Assembly: GCA_026874595.1 (NCBI GenBank)
Contig: CM049316.1
Coordinates: forward strand, 55,497,676-55,561,675
DNA from: Sipunculus nudus
Lineage: Eukaryota > Annelida > Sipuncula > Golfingiida > Sipunculidae
Length of the DNA stretch: 64,000 nucleotides
Direction of reading: 5' to 3'
Positions 1 to 12,896 of the stretch are shown piece after piece. The notes under the pieces are model-generated. The model was given only the letters and a program-made list of their open reading frames with translations. It did not search any database and had not been told where the DNA came from. Each line of letters starts with the position of its first letter. Position 1 is the stretch's first letter. Made by a program: the position numbers and the translations under genes.

Positions 1-1721
1 GAACTTTACATCAATTTTCAAATAGAATTTAAACATTTTGAATTTTAAAAAATATTTTGTAATGGTACCTATCTTAAATACCGATGAATAGCAGAACCCT
101 TTTCGTGGGCTAATTTTAAACTACATGAAAATATATAAAAACACTTTTTTTTTGTTTTTCCTCTTCTGTTTGTCTTTCTTGTTGAAAATCAAATTTAAAA
201 TTTTTATTAATTAAAATTCAAAAGTTAAGTTTTGATGAACTTAGTCCACTAAAAGTTGCCTATTGATACTGGATTTTTAAAATGGTATACCTTTTGAAAA
301 CTAAAAAAATTTCAAAATATTAAAATATCATGAGAAAAAAAAAGAAAAATTGAAAAATATTTACCAGAAAGAACAATAGCTATACCAAGTTTCAAATAAT
401 GTATACTTTATGGGGTCTTTTATGAATCCAAAAACAATTTGTAGATTGAATTACATAGTAGAGACTGTACATTTGCAGAATCAAAATAATAATAGAGAAA
501 TACTGATAACAATCAATTCCATTGGCAAGAGATAAGTAGGTTTTCTGTGGCTAACAAATGGTATCTCCACATCACATCAGATTAAAGAATGACTGTTATT
601 TGAGCAATGACCAATAATAAGAGAAATCTGAGAGCGGTTAGGCAAGAAAAATTAAAAGGTATGGTTCTCAGGCACCACATGCATCAATTTTAACCCCCCC
701 CCCCCATCAATTTTTGTTTTGATTTTCAATGGAAACTCACCATTTTTGAGCTCCAGCTGCTTGGACATTTCTTTCAAGAAGATAAAATAATACAATTTTG
801 ATAAGAGTTCCTTTGTTATGTATTGCTTTTTCCTGTTTAGCAAAACAATTATGATATAACCCTGTTTTTTGATGATCACATGAAATTTTTATGGAAATAT
901 ACAAAAAAAAAGTAAATAAAAAAAAAAATGCCCTCCCTCATTGATTTCTGAAAAAAAAGTGCCACAGAACCAACGCTTTTTTTTTGCCTTACAATTGTTC
1001 ACATGTTCAGCTCAAATTATGTGAGCCTGTTGAACTCAGTGCCAAAATAACTGAAAGTCATTTTATTCATATTTCTATAAATTCGATTTAATTCAGATAC
1101 CAAAAATTTTCCTATTAATTCCAGTTCAATTCAAATATCTTTCTCTTCAGTTGTGATTAAATTCAAATATATGAACGGCAATGTCAGTTTAATTCAATTC
1201 TAGTTCATCAAATCTTTCTTTCCAATCAGATTTGATTCAATTCCCATTCATATAATATTAACTTTAATTATATTTTACTTCATTCCCATTCATACAATCT
1301 TCCTTTCAATTCAATTTAAATCCCATTCATGCAATATTTACTACAAATCAAATTCAGTTCAATTCTAATTCATATAATCTTCTTTAAATCAAGTTCATAT
1401 TCATACAAAATTATCTAAGATTCTATTTCAATTTGATTCCAATTAATACAATCTTCCTTTCCAATCAAATTCAATTCCCATTCATACAATATCAACTTAA
1501 AGTATATTTAGTTTCAATTCCAATTCATACAATCTTCCTTTCATTTCAATTTAAAACAAATTCCCACAATATTTACTTCAATTCCAATTAAATACAATTC
1601 CAGTTCAAACAATTAATTTTCCTTTCAATTATAATTCAATCTAAAATTGACATTAGGTCTGATATCATTCTTTAACTGGTCTGTTTAGAAGGTTACTAAA
1701 TGGTTATAAACTACTACTGAC
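1..1721 (-). other. Intron 2 of the CD109/TEP-like gene (partial)
   Basis: Everything left of the GTCAGT donor at 1716-1721 appears intronic. It is very AT-rich and holds the degenerate tandem repeat at 1060-1640 and a poly-C run near 690. A short stretch at about 740-775 is framed by an acceptor-like TTCTTGAAAG and a GTGAGT donor. Read in the phase left by exon 2 it gives nothing MG1-like, so it is not called as an exon. Confidence 0.55.
1060..1640. repeat. Degenerate AT-rich tandem repeat (ATTCATACAATCTTCC core)
   Basis: The phrase CATTCATACAATCTTCC(TTTC) and variants (CATATAATCTTC, CATACAATATTAAC) recur at irregular intervals, separated by TTCAATTCAATT-type filler. The region is almost free of G. 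It behaves as an old, diverged minisatellite inside intron 2 of the CD109/TEP-like gene. The period is not clean enough to state a unit length. Confidence 0.6.
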
Positions 1722-1905
1722 CAGCATTTGCACCATGAGACTCCCTTCTCGTTCAAATTTTGTAAACGACTGTGCGATTTCCTCTTTTTCACGACGGATG
1801 GAGGCGCGCACATTTATGTGCTTGTGGTATAGTTTCAGTATGTTTATTTGAACCTGGACAACCATGTTTGGATGGATTTTAGCCGGAGCTGTGATGAAAT
1901 ATGTC
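1722..1905 (-). CDS. Second coding exon, CD109/alpha-2-macroglobulin family, start of MG1 domain
   Basis: An acceptor with a pyrimidine tract (TTTCTTTTACAG, AG at 1906-1907) precedes 184 nt: 1 nt completing the split Pro codon's successor, then 61 full codons, ending at a GTCAGT donor (1716-1721) in phase 0. The peptide begins PTYFITAPAKIHPNM and continues with alternating beta-strand-like segments (VVQVQINIL, INVRASIRR), then EREGSLMVQM. A 'Tyr-x-Val/Ile-Thr-Ala-Pro-x-x-Ile-x-Pro' opening right after the signal peptide is characteristic of MG1 in CD109, insect TEP and related proteins, which covalently trap proteases or opsonise through a thioester. The bait region, thioester and remaining MG domains lie beyond the left edge, so CD109 cannot be separated from TEP here. 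No further MG1 exon is visible in 1-1721. Family call fairly secure; orthology not. Confidence 0.78.
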
Positions 1906-3255
1906 CTGTAAAAGAAACAAAAATCTTAAGTTAATCTTTAAATATAATATAACTAGTACAGTTAAAAGAATAAATTTTAATAATTTCATTAATATATAAA
2001 ATAGATTAAAAAAAAAAATATGGATTAACACCAAGAATTTAACAAGACAGAATAAGTCCTGAAAAGGGATTTTATTTCTTAATCTGCCAGTCTTTTTCAA
2101 ATAAGATGTAAAAATTTTACCGTTCAAATTTAATTTACAGCAGTTTTACTCATAAAACTATTACTTGTATTTCATGAAATTTATACAAATTTAATTAAGG
2201 TTAAACTGAACCTGTTTTCACCATGGGAGTGAATGTAAACTTCATTGTGACAGATAATTATACATCTCTCCCCAAATATATGTGGTTAGAGCTGAAATTT
2301 TCTTCTTTTTCTGCACCACACTATATAACTATAAATAACATGTGTGACATCAGTGTGGAAAAATAGTTTGAAATAAGAAAAACTGATCAAAGTAAATGTT
2401 CCCAATTTATTCATTTAATAAAACTAACAATGTAAAATTTCATGGATCTCAACAGAAACAGTCTACAATTATACCTCTAATTTTGTTTACCTATTTTTAT
2501 TATAATGATAACTGCACCATAATTAGCTTCTTGTAAGACAAAATGCTGTATTTACTTTTCTAAAAGTTTTGTTTGTAATTATGAATTGGATTTACAAAAT
2601 CAAAATCAAGTATATGTTATACATCTGTATTCAAATTTTGTCAGAAATATTGTTCTATATGATCTGTATTATTTTCATTAAAAAAATTATCAGTTATATA
2701 TTGCAGTTAATAATATAATGACAATGTTAATAGTAACAACATGAATAAAAAAATTAGCTTCCATGGTACCATATGATATGATATGTGGCACTTTTGTAAT
2801 CTAACCAAATTTATCTTTGGTTTAATAATAAGTTATACAATATGTATAGATTTGTGTGGAAATGTCTACAAATAAATTTTGATTATCTATTTTTTTTTTG
2901 CTTTTATGAAAACAAATGTACAAATTAAAAATTATATTTAATGAGATAAATTAATTATTTTATGACTTATTAATATTATTTAATAGTGTGCTAGCTATGC
3001 TAATATGTATCAAATTCCTATACAAGTAAACAAATAAGTCAGAAACATTTTTATCTTTCTTCCGTATGTTTTAAATAAAATGATCCAGTCAGAATTTTAT
3101 AAAATATGAAGAAAATAATTGTGCACTATTCATGAATTGTTTAATAATAGTTCAGACGGGTTTCTGAACTTGGTGGTAATTAACAGGGATTTCCGCTTAA
3201 TTAAATAGAACAACTGAGCATAAAAGTATGTCACAGGTAATAAACGTTGACTTAC
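1906..3255 (-). other. Intron 1 of the CD109/TEP-like gene
   Basis: AT-rich DNA between the two coding exons, bounded by GTAAGT (minus strand, 3250-3255) and TTTTACAG (1906-1913). No repeat family, coding exon or RNA gene was recognised inside it. Confidence 0.7.
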
Positions 3256-3353
3256 GGTTCTCTGGGCAGAGGATAACCTGAGCTGGCCTGGCCATTGGTC
3301 CCCGAAGTCCACAAACATAATATAACAAACACACCTAGTAACTTCAACAACAT
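3256..3353 (-). CDS. First coding exon, CD109/thioester-protein-like gene (signal peptide)
   Basis: Reading leftward on the minus strand, an ATG at 3353 opens 32 codons plus 2 nt. The start is a textbook signal peptide: MLLKLLGVFVILCLW, then a small/polar stretch (TSGTNGQASSG) with likely cleavage near residues 20-23, ending in PLPREP. The exon stops at a strong donor (CC|GTAAGT, GT at 3254-3255) in phase 2. This joins in frame to the exon at 1905, giving E-P-T-Y-F. The start is chosen because the hydrophobic core follows directly and the next upstream sequence is not coding-like. The open frame continues past the donor to about 3130, but that part is AT-rich and looks intronic. The product should enter the secretory pathway, as CD109/TEP proteins do. 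Exon structure is seen; family assignment rests on the next exon. Confidence 0.8.
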
Positions 3354-4780
3354 GATGGAAACTTATATATCAAAACCAAGTGTGCTTTCTTTTTAGAAAG
3401 CCATGGCTGCCATATTTGAAAATGCTGTGAGTCAGTACTGGTTTGATTATTAAACTAGCAAGTGGATCTTGGGACCTAATTTATTATCAGGTTGACCCAG
3501 GTATCCTGTTATCATAGTTAAGTAGGAGTGATAAAGTTGATAATGACTAAGGTGGGCAAGTCCATTTTATCAAAAGGGGGTGTTGATAGATCTTAACCCC
3601 CAGTAAATATTGAAAAATGATAAATTTCTATTTTAAAACCAATATGCAATACTGCTTGATTATCTTGGGGAAGTTTTCCAAATTAAATACAAATATTTCT
3701 ACACTGTTTTGATAAATAATGCAAAGGAGCCAAATAAACCTGACCACTTACCTCTATATGAGGATCAGATTGGATCGGTCATGCATACAGGGTTGTACTT
3801 AGTACCTTAATGATAAGGTATTCTATAAGAATGTACAGGGTACACAGGGTTAACCTGCTGGAACAATGTTAACACACTATCCTTGTTTGTCTTGCACATC
3901 ATGGAGTATTTAGAATGATCAAGATTTGTACCACTGTTATGTGTTTCCAGAACTTAAGTGAGTCATAGTCCATATAGGTGCTTGAAAATTCATTGTTAAA
4001 ACATTGTGGAGGAGAAAAATTGATAAAACCTCTATAATATTTAATCAAAGAATCTCAATTCACATATAAAATTGTTTAATCATTAACTTCTATAATATTT
4101 CATCAGTGCATCTTAATATACCAGTTATTATTATATTTACATATTTTTACTTCCAAAGTTCAATAATGTATGCATGGCATTATTTGGTTCCTGATAGGTG
4201 ATACATATTACAAGCATGCCAAGTGTTTCCTAACATTATTACATTCATTTTTTATATACATTTTGCTCTTCATAGTATTACTCATCAGGTTTGTTATAAA
4301 TAAATAATTACATAATCATAATGAATTTGTAGTCATTTTAAAAATTTGGTTTTTATTTTAAAATTTTATTTTACTTTAGCTCTCCACTGAAAAATAAACA
4401 AATATTTTAGTTAAAAACATTGTATCATATAATCTTTAAGGCAGTAACAAATTTAACAATATATAAAAAGATACTGAAAATTAATGTTATATTGTGATCT
4501 GTTCACATATGTATAGTAAACTTTAGAAAGAAACAAACATGTTTATATACAGCTCATATTGATGATGTCCTTGTGAAATGAGTTTAAGAATAATAAACCA
4601 TTTTGTAGAATTGTAATCTTGTGATCTGTTACATGACCATGACACTAATGCCAAATGATATATTACAATTAAGTATATGGTTTAAAAAAACAAGTAATTA
4701 TATTTCCAGTATATGTTTAGATATGAAATATATTTCATAATAAACTGAGAAATGGAACCAAGTCTTTCCTTCTAATTATC
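3354..4780 (-). promoter_or_regulatory. Upstream region of the CD109/TEP-like gene, possible 5' UTR exon
   Basis: A TATATAAG lies only about 10 nt before the ATG, too close to be its TATA box, so transcription probably starts further upstream with a non-coding exon. A strong donor (GAG|GTAAGT, minus strand, 3746-3751) ends a candidate 5' UTR exon at 3752. AG acceptors are available at about 3405-3430. No transcript evidence. The remainder to 4780 is AT-rich without a recognised feature. Confidence 0.25.
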
Positions 4781-4915
4781 AATATATAATTTTTCATATA
4801 TAAATACATTCTCTGAATAGAAGGGAGGATGATTACATTGACCATCACCCCCCTTGCAGAAAGTGTGGGGGGTATATACCCCCATCCCCCCCCCCTGTAT
4901 TGATGCCCCTGAATA
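4740..4915. repeat. Dispersed G/C-tract repeat, copy 1
   Basis: Begins near AAACTGAGAAATGGAAC and ends near CTGTATTGATGCCCCTG, enclosing facing C-runs and G-runs around 4848-4898. The same opening and closing phrases occur at 6318-6480, so the two are copies of one element. The G- and C-runs can pair as a hairpin or fold as G-quadruplex/i-motif. Confidence 0.6.
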
Positions 4916-5000
4916 AACAGGAAACACTTTTTAATTTGGGTTTTGAAAACTATACTAAAAAAATTATACTGAATGACAGTTTAATTCTAATTAATGACAT

Positions 5001-5344
5001 TTAAAGTGATCCATAAATGATATATATAATATTTCCATGTACTTGAAAAGCTGACTGAGACGGGATAAGTACGGACTTTGCAAGAAAATTCTGGTTTTTA
5101 GAATTCGATTTCTTAGTACAAGTCGCGACTTCTACAACGACTTTTACGGTAGCACAATGTGTGGCCTGTATACTGGTATCCTGTTTTCTCCATGTTACAC
5201 ATAACAAATCACATATTTTATGCCTTAATATGGCTGTATAATACTGACTCCTAGTTCAAGCCTTAGGGTTGTTGTCCGATCTTTTTTTAAAACAAATTTT
5301 TTTTGGGGGGAGGTTAACGCCTCCATTTTTTTAATGCTTGCTTA
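5001..5344. other. Non-coding stretch with an unassigned open frame
   Basis: On the minus strand the frame from about 5207 gives a Cys/Val-rich peptide (HCATVKVVVEVATC). No convincing acceptor or donor bounds it and no family is recognised, so it is not called as a gene. Confidence 0.2.
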
Positions 5345-5700
5345 ACTAAGTATTATGTACACCTGCAGAATTCCATTCCGGTTGGGGACTACGTGACAGG
5401 GGCTTACACCTGACAATTCTGGCGTCAACCAAGCTTGGTGTATCACTCCAGTGGGACCTGGGTGTGTGTCATCCCCATTGCTTAGTCAAACACCGAGGAA
5501 CTCCAGAAGGGGACACTCGTTTGTGAGTGAAACACGACTGTTGGGCACAGTCTCCCAATTAAGCCTGCAGAGCCCTACCCTGGGTGGGGACCGACCGTGA
5601 AAAATCTCACCGCCTCGTCTGAGATTCAAAGTCAGGATCTCCTGCCTTTGAGCCCTGTGCTCTCCACCTGATCCACAGAAACGGGTAGACTTATGTAGAA
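5345..5700 (-). mobile_element. tRNA-derived SINE (full or near-full copy)
   Basis: Read on the minus strand from about 5690, the head looks like a decayed tRNA gene: an A-box-like GGTGGAGAGCAC followed about 35 nt later by a B-box-like GACTTTGAATCTC. The body then continues (CACGGTCGGTCCCCACCC ... CTCTGCAGGCTTAATTGGG). The head and first body segment match the element at 50395-50545, which proves it is dispersed. No coding capacity; it would have been mobilised by a LINE. Confidence 0.65.
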
Positions 5701-6040
5701 GTTACCCGCTGGGTTCAGGGCCTGTGGCTAAGAACACCATGTACCATAACTATAGTCCGATCTTAAAAAAAGTTGTTAAATTCATGTTTATCTCAAGTGT
5801 GTGAGTGCCCCCTTGGTTGAGTAGAACACTCTCCCCTCAGACCTGTCTAAATATACATTCTTTATGTTGTTTGCTTTCCTCTTTAGTTAAATGTCCAAAC
5901 ATACTCCATAAAACATAACTCGGCTGTATAGTTATGTTACACGTTGTGTATAAAGCTCATCTCAGCTCGTCATGCACTTGACCTGCCTCACAGTGTTTTG
6001 CACATACTGCTGTTTAACATCAAAGAATCAGTATTTAATA

Positions 6041-6066
6041 ACTCTCTCTCTCTGTCTCTCTCTCAG
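6041..6066. repeat. CT microsatellite
   Basis: A short (CT)n tract with one GT interruption. It generates overlapping low-complexity open frames that are not genes. Confidence 0.8.
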
Positions 6067-6317
6067 AGGCATCAATTTATTAAGAGTGTGTGTCAGAGGG
6101 GGGGGGGGGATCACTTGCAGGCATGGGAGGGTGATAAAAGTTGGGATGTTATATATAAACATATATAAACACACACACATACATAACTTTACTGTCTGTG
6201 TTTGACACATTTCAAATATATTTCCATTAAGTTCAAGATCTTAAAAAATAAGGTTTTATGTTTCATTTATAGGTTTCTTTTTATCCAGGTTAAGGTATAT
6301 GTGATATTTCCACAGTA

Positions 6318-6485
6318 AACTCAGAAATGGAACTAATTATCAACAAATTTCATTTCCAATACATCAATGTTATTCTCCTTATAGCATGGGGGGGGGGTAA
6401 TTATATTGATATCCCCCCTTATTAAAAGGGAGGGGGGATGTATACCTCCCCCCCCCCCTTCTCTGTATTGATGCCCCTGTTCTCC
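6318..6485. repeat. Dispersed G/C-tract repeat, copy 2
   Basis: Shares AAACTCAGAAATGGAAC at its left and CTGTATTGATGCCCCTG at its right with the copy at 4740-4915. The interior has G-runs at 6388-6397 and 6431-6437 and C-runs at 6413-6418 and 6447-6458. The open frames across it are artefacts of homopolymers. Confidence 0.6.
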
Positions 6486-6599
6486 CTCCAGTGGTACATT
6501 CAAACAAACACACATAATACACAGATATACAGCTATAGTCAGCTTGATAAATACTGTGTATGTAATAAAACAAAGTAAATACAATTGACATAAATAGCT

Positions 6600-9500
6600 T
6601 TATTCACAAGATACAAGGGTGTATTTACAATAATGTTACATACAGAGAGCAAATAGTCAACCATGCAAAACCTGGTCAACAGCCAGTCAAAACATGCTAA
6701 TTTGGAGCAGCATTTGATTTTGTGTTTGAAATACAACAAGAAAAATTTAAAGAAGTATCATAAAAAATCAGATCTTCTTCCATTAAATCCATACAAGGTT
6801 TAAAAGAATATTTTGGGCAAGTTAAAAAAGTGAAGCTTCACAAGCTAGACCTTTATTATTGAACAGTTTGAATAATAACTACTATTTCATACTGTCACCT
6901 TTATCATTATCAAGTGTTAGTTTGCTATGCTACAACATACTCTCAATAGAAGGTAATAAATTAAGCAATGGCGAGTATTTTAATAAAAGACATGATATGA
7001 TAGAGTTTAGTTCAGCCTTTGTCACCTTGGCTAAAATTCCTTAAAGACCTTGTCAGCCCTTCACACATGTAAAGCTGATAAAAGTTAAGAGACTATATAA
7101 CCACTGATATGTAAGTAATAATATCCCTTCCCTAATTATTTAACCCTACCCTACCCAAAGCCACTGACTGAAATGAAGAAAACAAGATATCTTTATGAAA
7201 TAACTAGAAGATATTGTAAGAAATCTTTCAGTGGTCACTGATTACACCCATGGTAACAGTTTAAAAGATACAGTCTTTAAAACCTGTATCATTGCAACTC
7301 ATTACACTTTATTTGGTCATTTTCCATTCAAAAATTCATTGGCACATAAATGATAATTTATGGATCTTCAAAATGAAATTAACTAAAAAAACCCATCTGA
7401 GTTATAATGGCATGAGAACACTTGTACTACATATATCTATTTTGTACCCAAAGAATGATTAACAATTTTTATTTCTGTTTTTCTTTTAGACTATGATGAA
7501 GGCTGATGAAAATCAAGTGCTAATTTTCTGCTTGTTACAACATCACAACTCTGATATAGTATAGCACTGAGTCCTGCTACACTGAAGACCACCATTTTCA
7601 CACTGGATGCATTACACATGGAACTTGATATCATTTTTTTTTATTTCCTCCCAATCTTTTTTAAAAAAATACATTGCAGTATGATACAGAAATCCGTAAG
7701 GTGGTAATTTTGATACCATATTAATTAATTTGTGACTTTATGAATATTGTATTTGGGATATGGTATTTTAATTATTTTCAGTTACCATGGTTACAAAAAT
7801 GGCAAAAGTGTATTCACACTATGGTGGTACATGCATCAGAATGTGAGTCATTCCTTGTGCTATGAATATATCTATAACTGAATGTATCATCTTAAAATCA
7901 ACTCTGACTGATCAAAATGAAATACAAAGGAACAATAAACACCACAAGTTTGAGTCTGTAAAAGCTTCTTCCCCAAGATTTAGGGTTATAATAGAGACAA
8001 TTTTTATTTGGTATTATCTAATTAATTTTTCATCTGGCAGTGTGAGGCTGTATGGACCCATTAGCAGTATGAAAAGCACTTAGAAAATTTTTCAGATATA
8101 AATATTAACCCAATCCAAGATGAAAAGGTGAAAAGTTCTGTATTTTAATACAGATATTAAAGAAAACAGTTGAGTGAATAAGTATATTTAAATTGATTAT
8201 CTGTCATGTACACTAGAAAATATTCTTAAACAGCTGGCTACCAGATATTATCCAAACCATAATAAGCAAGTTCATGAGAGCAACTAAGGTTGCCATGGTA
8301 TCTTAAGTGAGGTGCATTCTGGGTACCTCAAATTCTGGTCCTTGCATGAAGAACAAACCTGGTATATTAATGTACATGATTTTTATCAATTCTTTCTTGT
8401 TGCTTCAATTTAATAGCTGTTGTATGTACCGAACTATTTAGATATACTCATAATCTTTAACACCATCATGAATCTCTCTCTTTCTTTTACCCTATAATTT
8501 TCAAAATATTTAATAATTTATTGTATGAACATTAAATTATAAATCAACATGTGCATCTTGGGCATCCCCAAGCCACAGATTTCTGCTGGCATATCTTTTA
8601 TAATTTAAGTCACTTCCTTTAACTATGATGTCCCCCTCTTCATACCCTGCTCACCCATTATCACACAACTAACATTTCCTATCTTTCACCCTGGACGTGT
8701 TCTCATGCATATTCATGAGCTCTTGTCACTATATGACCCTGTGACCTCTATACATATGCAAACCATGCATATAAACTTACCTTATACCCTGATTCCACCA
8801 ATCACTGATACAGTTAAATTCTTTGGTTTACAGACATAGTTTGACAAGAGACACAATATAATATGCATGACCATCCATACATTACAAATTAACTGACAAT
8901 CTGTGACATTCAACAACTCTTTTTGATTATTTATATTTTCTTTTAAATACACAGGCCAAAAGTGTTCATTTATTTTTTAATGCGTTATAATCTCCAATCC
9001 CTGTTTTTAATATATGTAGAAAAACTGTGCAACAAGAAGTATTTCCTTCATAATTAGTGTCACCTTGTAAAACTTGACTACACGAGCCCCCTTGTCAGAG
9101 TCAACCATAGGTATTCAAATATATATGTAGCTTTATGTCCTAGCATCTTATAAAGATGATAGCAATGGACAATCATATTTTTCTTTATAAAATCATGTCT
9201 TTTATTTTACTGGGCTTGGTGAACCTGAAGCTGCAAACTATGAAATTGCAGCCATGCAGTAACGCCATCTGTTGCACTATTAAGGTACTACATGAATGGT
9301 CATCAGAAACTGGTCATATTAAAAACACTTATTAAGACCAGTTTTCAACTAAAAATGAAAGTTTTAAGAAAAGCACAAAAAAGATGTTAGAAATTGGTGA
9401 TCACCAAGAAGAATTAAATCTTTTTTATATTTACCTTCGATGGAAAGGTCCCATGAAACCAGATACAAGTACAAAAGAGAGTCTATCTGATCAAGTGCAC

Positions 9501-12500
9501 AAGTGAAATGATGAACAGACCAGTCTATTTCTATTAGACAAGTCATTCATTCCCTGTGATAGTGCAGAGACCAAAAAAAAATTATTTTCTTTTTGGTAAT
9601 TTGAATTTTCTTCCCACCTCCTTAAGCATGAGAAAAAATTGAAAGGTGAGACACTGTGGTCCAATAACAATTAATCTATACATTTATATACATGATAAAG
9701 TAAATTAAAAACATCAAGGTTAAGTTTTATAACAGTGAAGGTGCAAACCTAGACTTTAAATATCTCAAATAAATAACATGCATCCTCAACACAGGAATTT
9801 ATCTCTAATATCTAGTTTACCCATCTGTATCTGAATTTACATATCAATGATGATCAGCTGCAATTACTCATAGATTATACAGGATAAATAGCCCCTTCTT
9901 ATAAACCAACCATATATTCTTTCTCACAAAATATAAACAATTTTGCTATTTTTATTTCTGAATGAAACATTTAAAAATTCCATAGTAATCCTAAACTGAG
10001 GAGCATAAAGTCACAACAAAGCTTATAAATATTAATTCAGTTGTAAAATTTCAATAAAACATGTTTTAAAAATGCAATAATGGGATATTACGGCAAGCAC
10101 AGGGCCACAAAGTAATAAAAATCAAGGTTTCCAAATTTAACAAACATGGTAATTAAAATAGGACCTGTTAATCAATCATATTTCAAGGGAACATAGCAAG
10201 GTTACTCATCAAAACAACTGATAAACTAAACCTATCCCTCACAGGCAAAGAAATTCAAAATACTCTGCAAGTTCTGAGAAAAATCCAGTTTTCCCACATT
10301 ACTTGCATGTCATGTTGCATTTAAATATTCATTGGCTTATTCAGATATATCTGATTTCCTTGGTCTTTCCTTGTTTACTTCCAAATAGGGGAAAACATTG
10401 CTCACACAAGCTTGAAACTGAATTCCTCCTTGGACCTATTGATCATAATAAAGTTGTGCAGTTCCTGCAGTATTTTTGGTATGTTTTCAATGATGTTATC
10501 AATGTTTAGCCATAATTCTGGTTTATGGTAATGAAAACACCATTTGCAAGCCACTGTCAAACTAATTAACTCATGTTATATCATATATACTGTACTTTGT
10601 AGCCCCTTTATCATATGCTTGTCTCTGTCAGTTAAATAAATGTCAGTAAAAGTATGAATTAAGCTTTTTAACATATAACATCAGCATGAAATCCTAATTA
10701 TGTTTCCTTTAAAATACAAATGTTTAGTCATTGAGAGAAAAACATATCAGGTTTTACCTATATCCTCTTTCAGAACCAACAAGCAATTTGGTCAAATGTT
10801 ACATAATACAGAACCGGGTAACAGTATGATTTTCCATGAAGCATGAGCATGTCTATTTTTATTTTGATCAAAACCAGGACATGAGCCATATTAAATTAGT
10901 ACTCACAACTGTGTTAAATAACAGATTGTAATTAAAATAACAAAGACACGGTCAGATCGACTGTTCACTTAAAACAATGCAACTCACCATACAATAGATT
11001 ACAAGGTAAAAGGGGAGCTTCCAAAAAACTGGTGATTTACACATGCACAGGCAGTGCTATAGACAAAACATGAAGTAATATGGCAAGCTGTACACGAGAC
11101 CGTAATAATAATAACACTGGTCTGTAGCACCTGTAAGCAGTAATGTTCATGACAGTGACCATATTCAAATGATACTATACAGTATAATAAAATAGTCTAA
11201 TACTCCGCTCCATGACTCACTAACAACTTACAATATTATCCTTCACTCAACAAACGAGGATGGTTACTTAATCCACAAATTTATCAACAAACACTGAAAC
11301 AAACTTGTCATAAATCCACTTAAATACTTAAAACTGATAATGTCATAGCAGACAGTTTCACAAAGCAACTGGCTCAGATAAAGGTCCTTCTCTGGTAGTA
11401 TTGTAACTTTTCTTAGCAGAATCATTACTCCATTAAATGCATCCATCTGCTGGTGAATAGCAGAACTAAAATACAATGATCTGGCCATCATTGGATGCAG
11501 GAGGCCTCAAAACCAGTCAAGAAAATGTAATATTTCAATGGAGATGATTTTAACTCAAAATGAAACAATTTAAATGGATTAGGAATTGTATTATGTGAGA
11601 ATGAAACTCAAGGGTTCAAGTTAAATAATTATGAAAAACAAAATGGAAGTTTTAACTGTACAGTGTAATCTGTAAAGTAGAATACCTGTTTCTTTCAAGC
11701 ATTCTGTTCAACAGCTTCACTTGAAGTATAGAATTTTTCTCTCATTGTGCAATTAATATTAGTTCAAAATCTGAATGCTTGCTTTGTGAAACCTTCCACT
11801 AGTGACAAGTTAAAATAGGGTGCAAACATTTCTTAACAAAACTGCTTGCCTAGACCTACCCTGTGTCCTTTCCTGAAATATCAGTCATCAAAAATAAATA
11901 TCAAGTCACTGAATAACTCTCACAACAGGAAAATAAAATGTATTCCTCCCTAATTTCATTTCATACCTTGGCACAGGCCAAAAAGAGTATCATAAATACC
12001 AAGTACTCAAATACATATATTGTTAACTTTGACATTCTTTCGATACACATTTGGTAAATTCATTTCTATGTTACCTTGGTGACCAGTTGTTATGGTGACT
12101 GTTACAATGGTACTTATTGCCCAATATTAAAAATATATTAAATATATATTCACCATTTCTAAGAATTCTCTAAACTTGAAATGGCTTATTATTCTGTGTC
12201 CCATATTTGTAATTACAAACTGCTCTTGATAACTATACCATATCTATAATACACAGATCCAAAATGACAAAGTGAGCTCCCAAATTCACCTAATAAAAAG
12301 ATCGATGTCACAGACTTTGGTTAAAATCATTATTTAAAAACAAAATCCTTAAAACTGGATCATGATATTGAAACTGGCCATGCAAAATGTATTTGTAATT
12401 CAAAGTGTAAAACATATTAAAGATTTCTTCCTCCTCTCTACATGGTTTAACAGTTTTAATATAATGACCCATTTAATACTTACAGTAGCTCATTCATGGA

Positions 12501-12840
12501 TATCAATAAATACTGTGTCACAAATAATGTCATCATGAGCGACTGCATGTAGGTGTGCCTGAGTGTGTATGTTTGTCACAATCAATGGTTTTATTTCATT
12601 TCATTAAAGAAAACCATGTAACAATTTGCTTTCAAAGCTCCTGTATTCAATCTCTCCCTAACAGAGGGAGAATTAACATGTTTATCTGCATACATATTAT
12701 CATTATTCATAAAACGGTGCTAGCGAAAACAACCATGTATGAAAAATAAATTATTCCTGTTTCCCTCAAACAGGAGTTATATGCAAAAGTGCAGCTGTTG
12801 AGGCCTATAAAAGTCACTTGAAATATTGCACAACATAAGC
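6600..12840. other. Non-coding AT-rich region, no gene recognised
   Basis: No exon-like segment, RNA gene or clear transposon was identified. Isolated splice-site-like words occur, such as a minus-strand AAG|GTAAGT near 8780, without coding sequence. Inverted CCATGG-centred motifs resembling RFX X-boxes occur at 7781, 8289 and 12070. On the minus strand a possible AATAAA polyadenylation signal at 12590-12595 could end the Shisa-like transcript. Confidence 0.5.
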
Positions 12841-12896
12841 CAGCAGTGACTTGTGCAAAGATTAATATATGACCTTGCCCTTCTGTTAGTCATGTC

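Noticed and set aside
652-879. Possible third exon of the CD109/TEP-like gene (about 740-775, with GTGAGT donor)
   Set aside because: Would be only ~30 nt and, in the phase left by exon 2, does not extend the MG1 fold; likely chance.
3362-3370. TATATAAG as TATA box of the CD109/TEP-like gene
   Set aside because: It lies about 10 nt before the ATG, so the start site it would set falls inside the coding exon.
5001-5207. Cys-containing minus-strand frame resembling a cystine-knot fragment
   Set aside because: No clear acceptor or donor and no second exon; resemblance is too vague to name.
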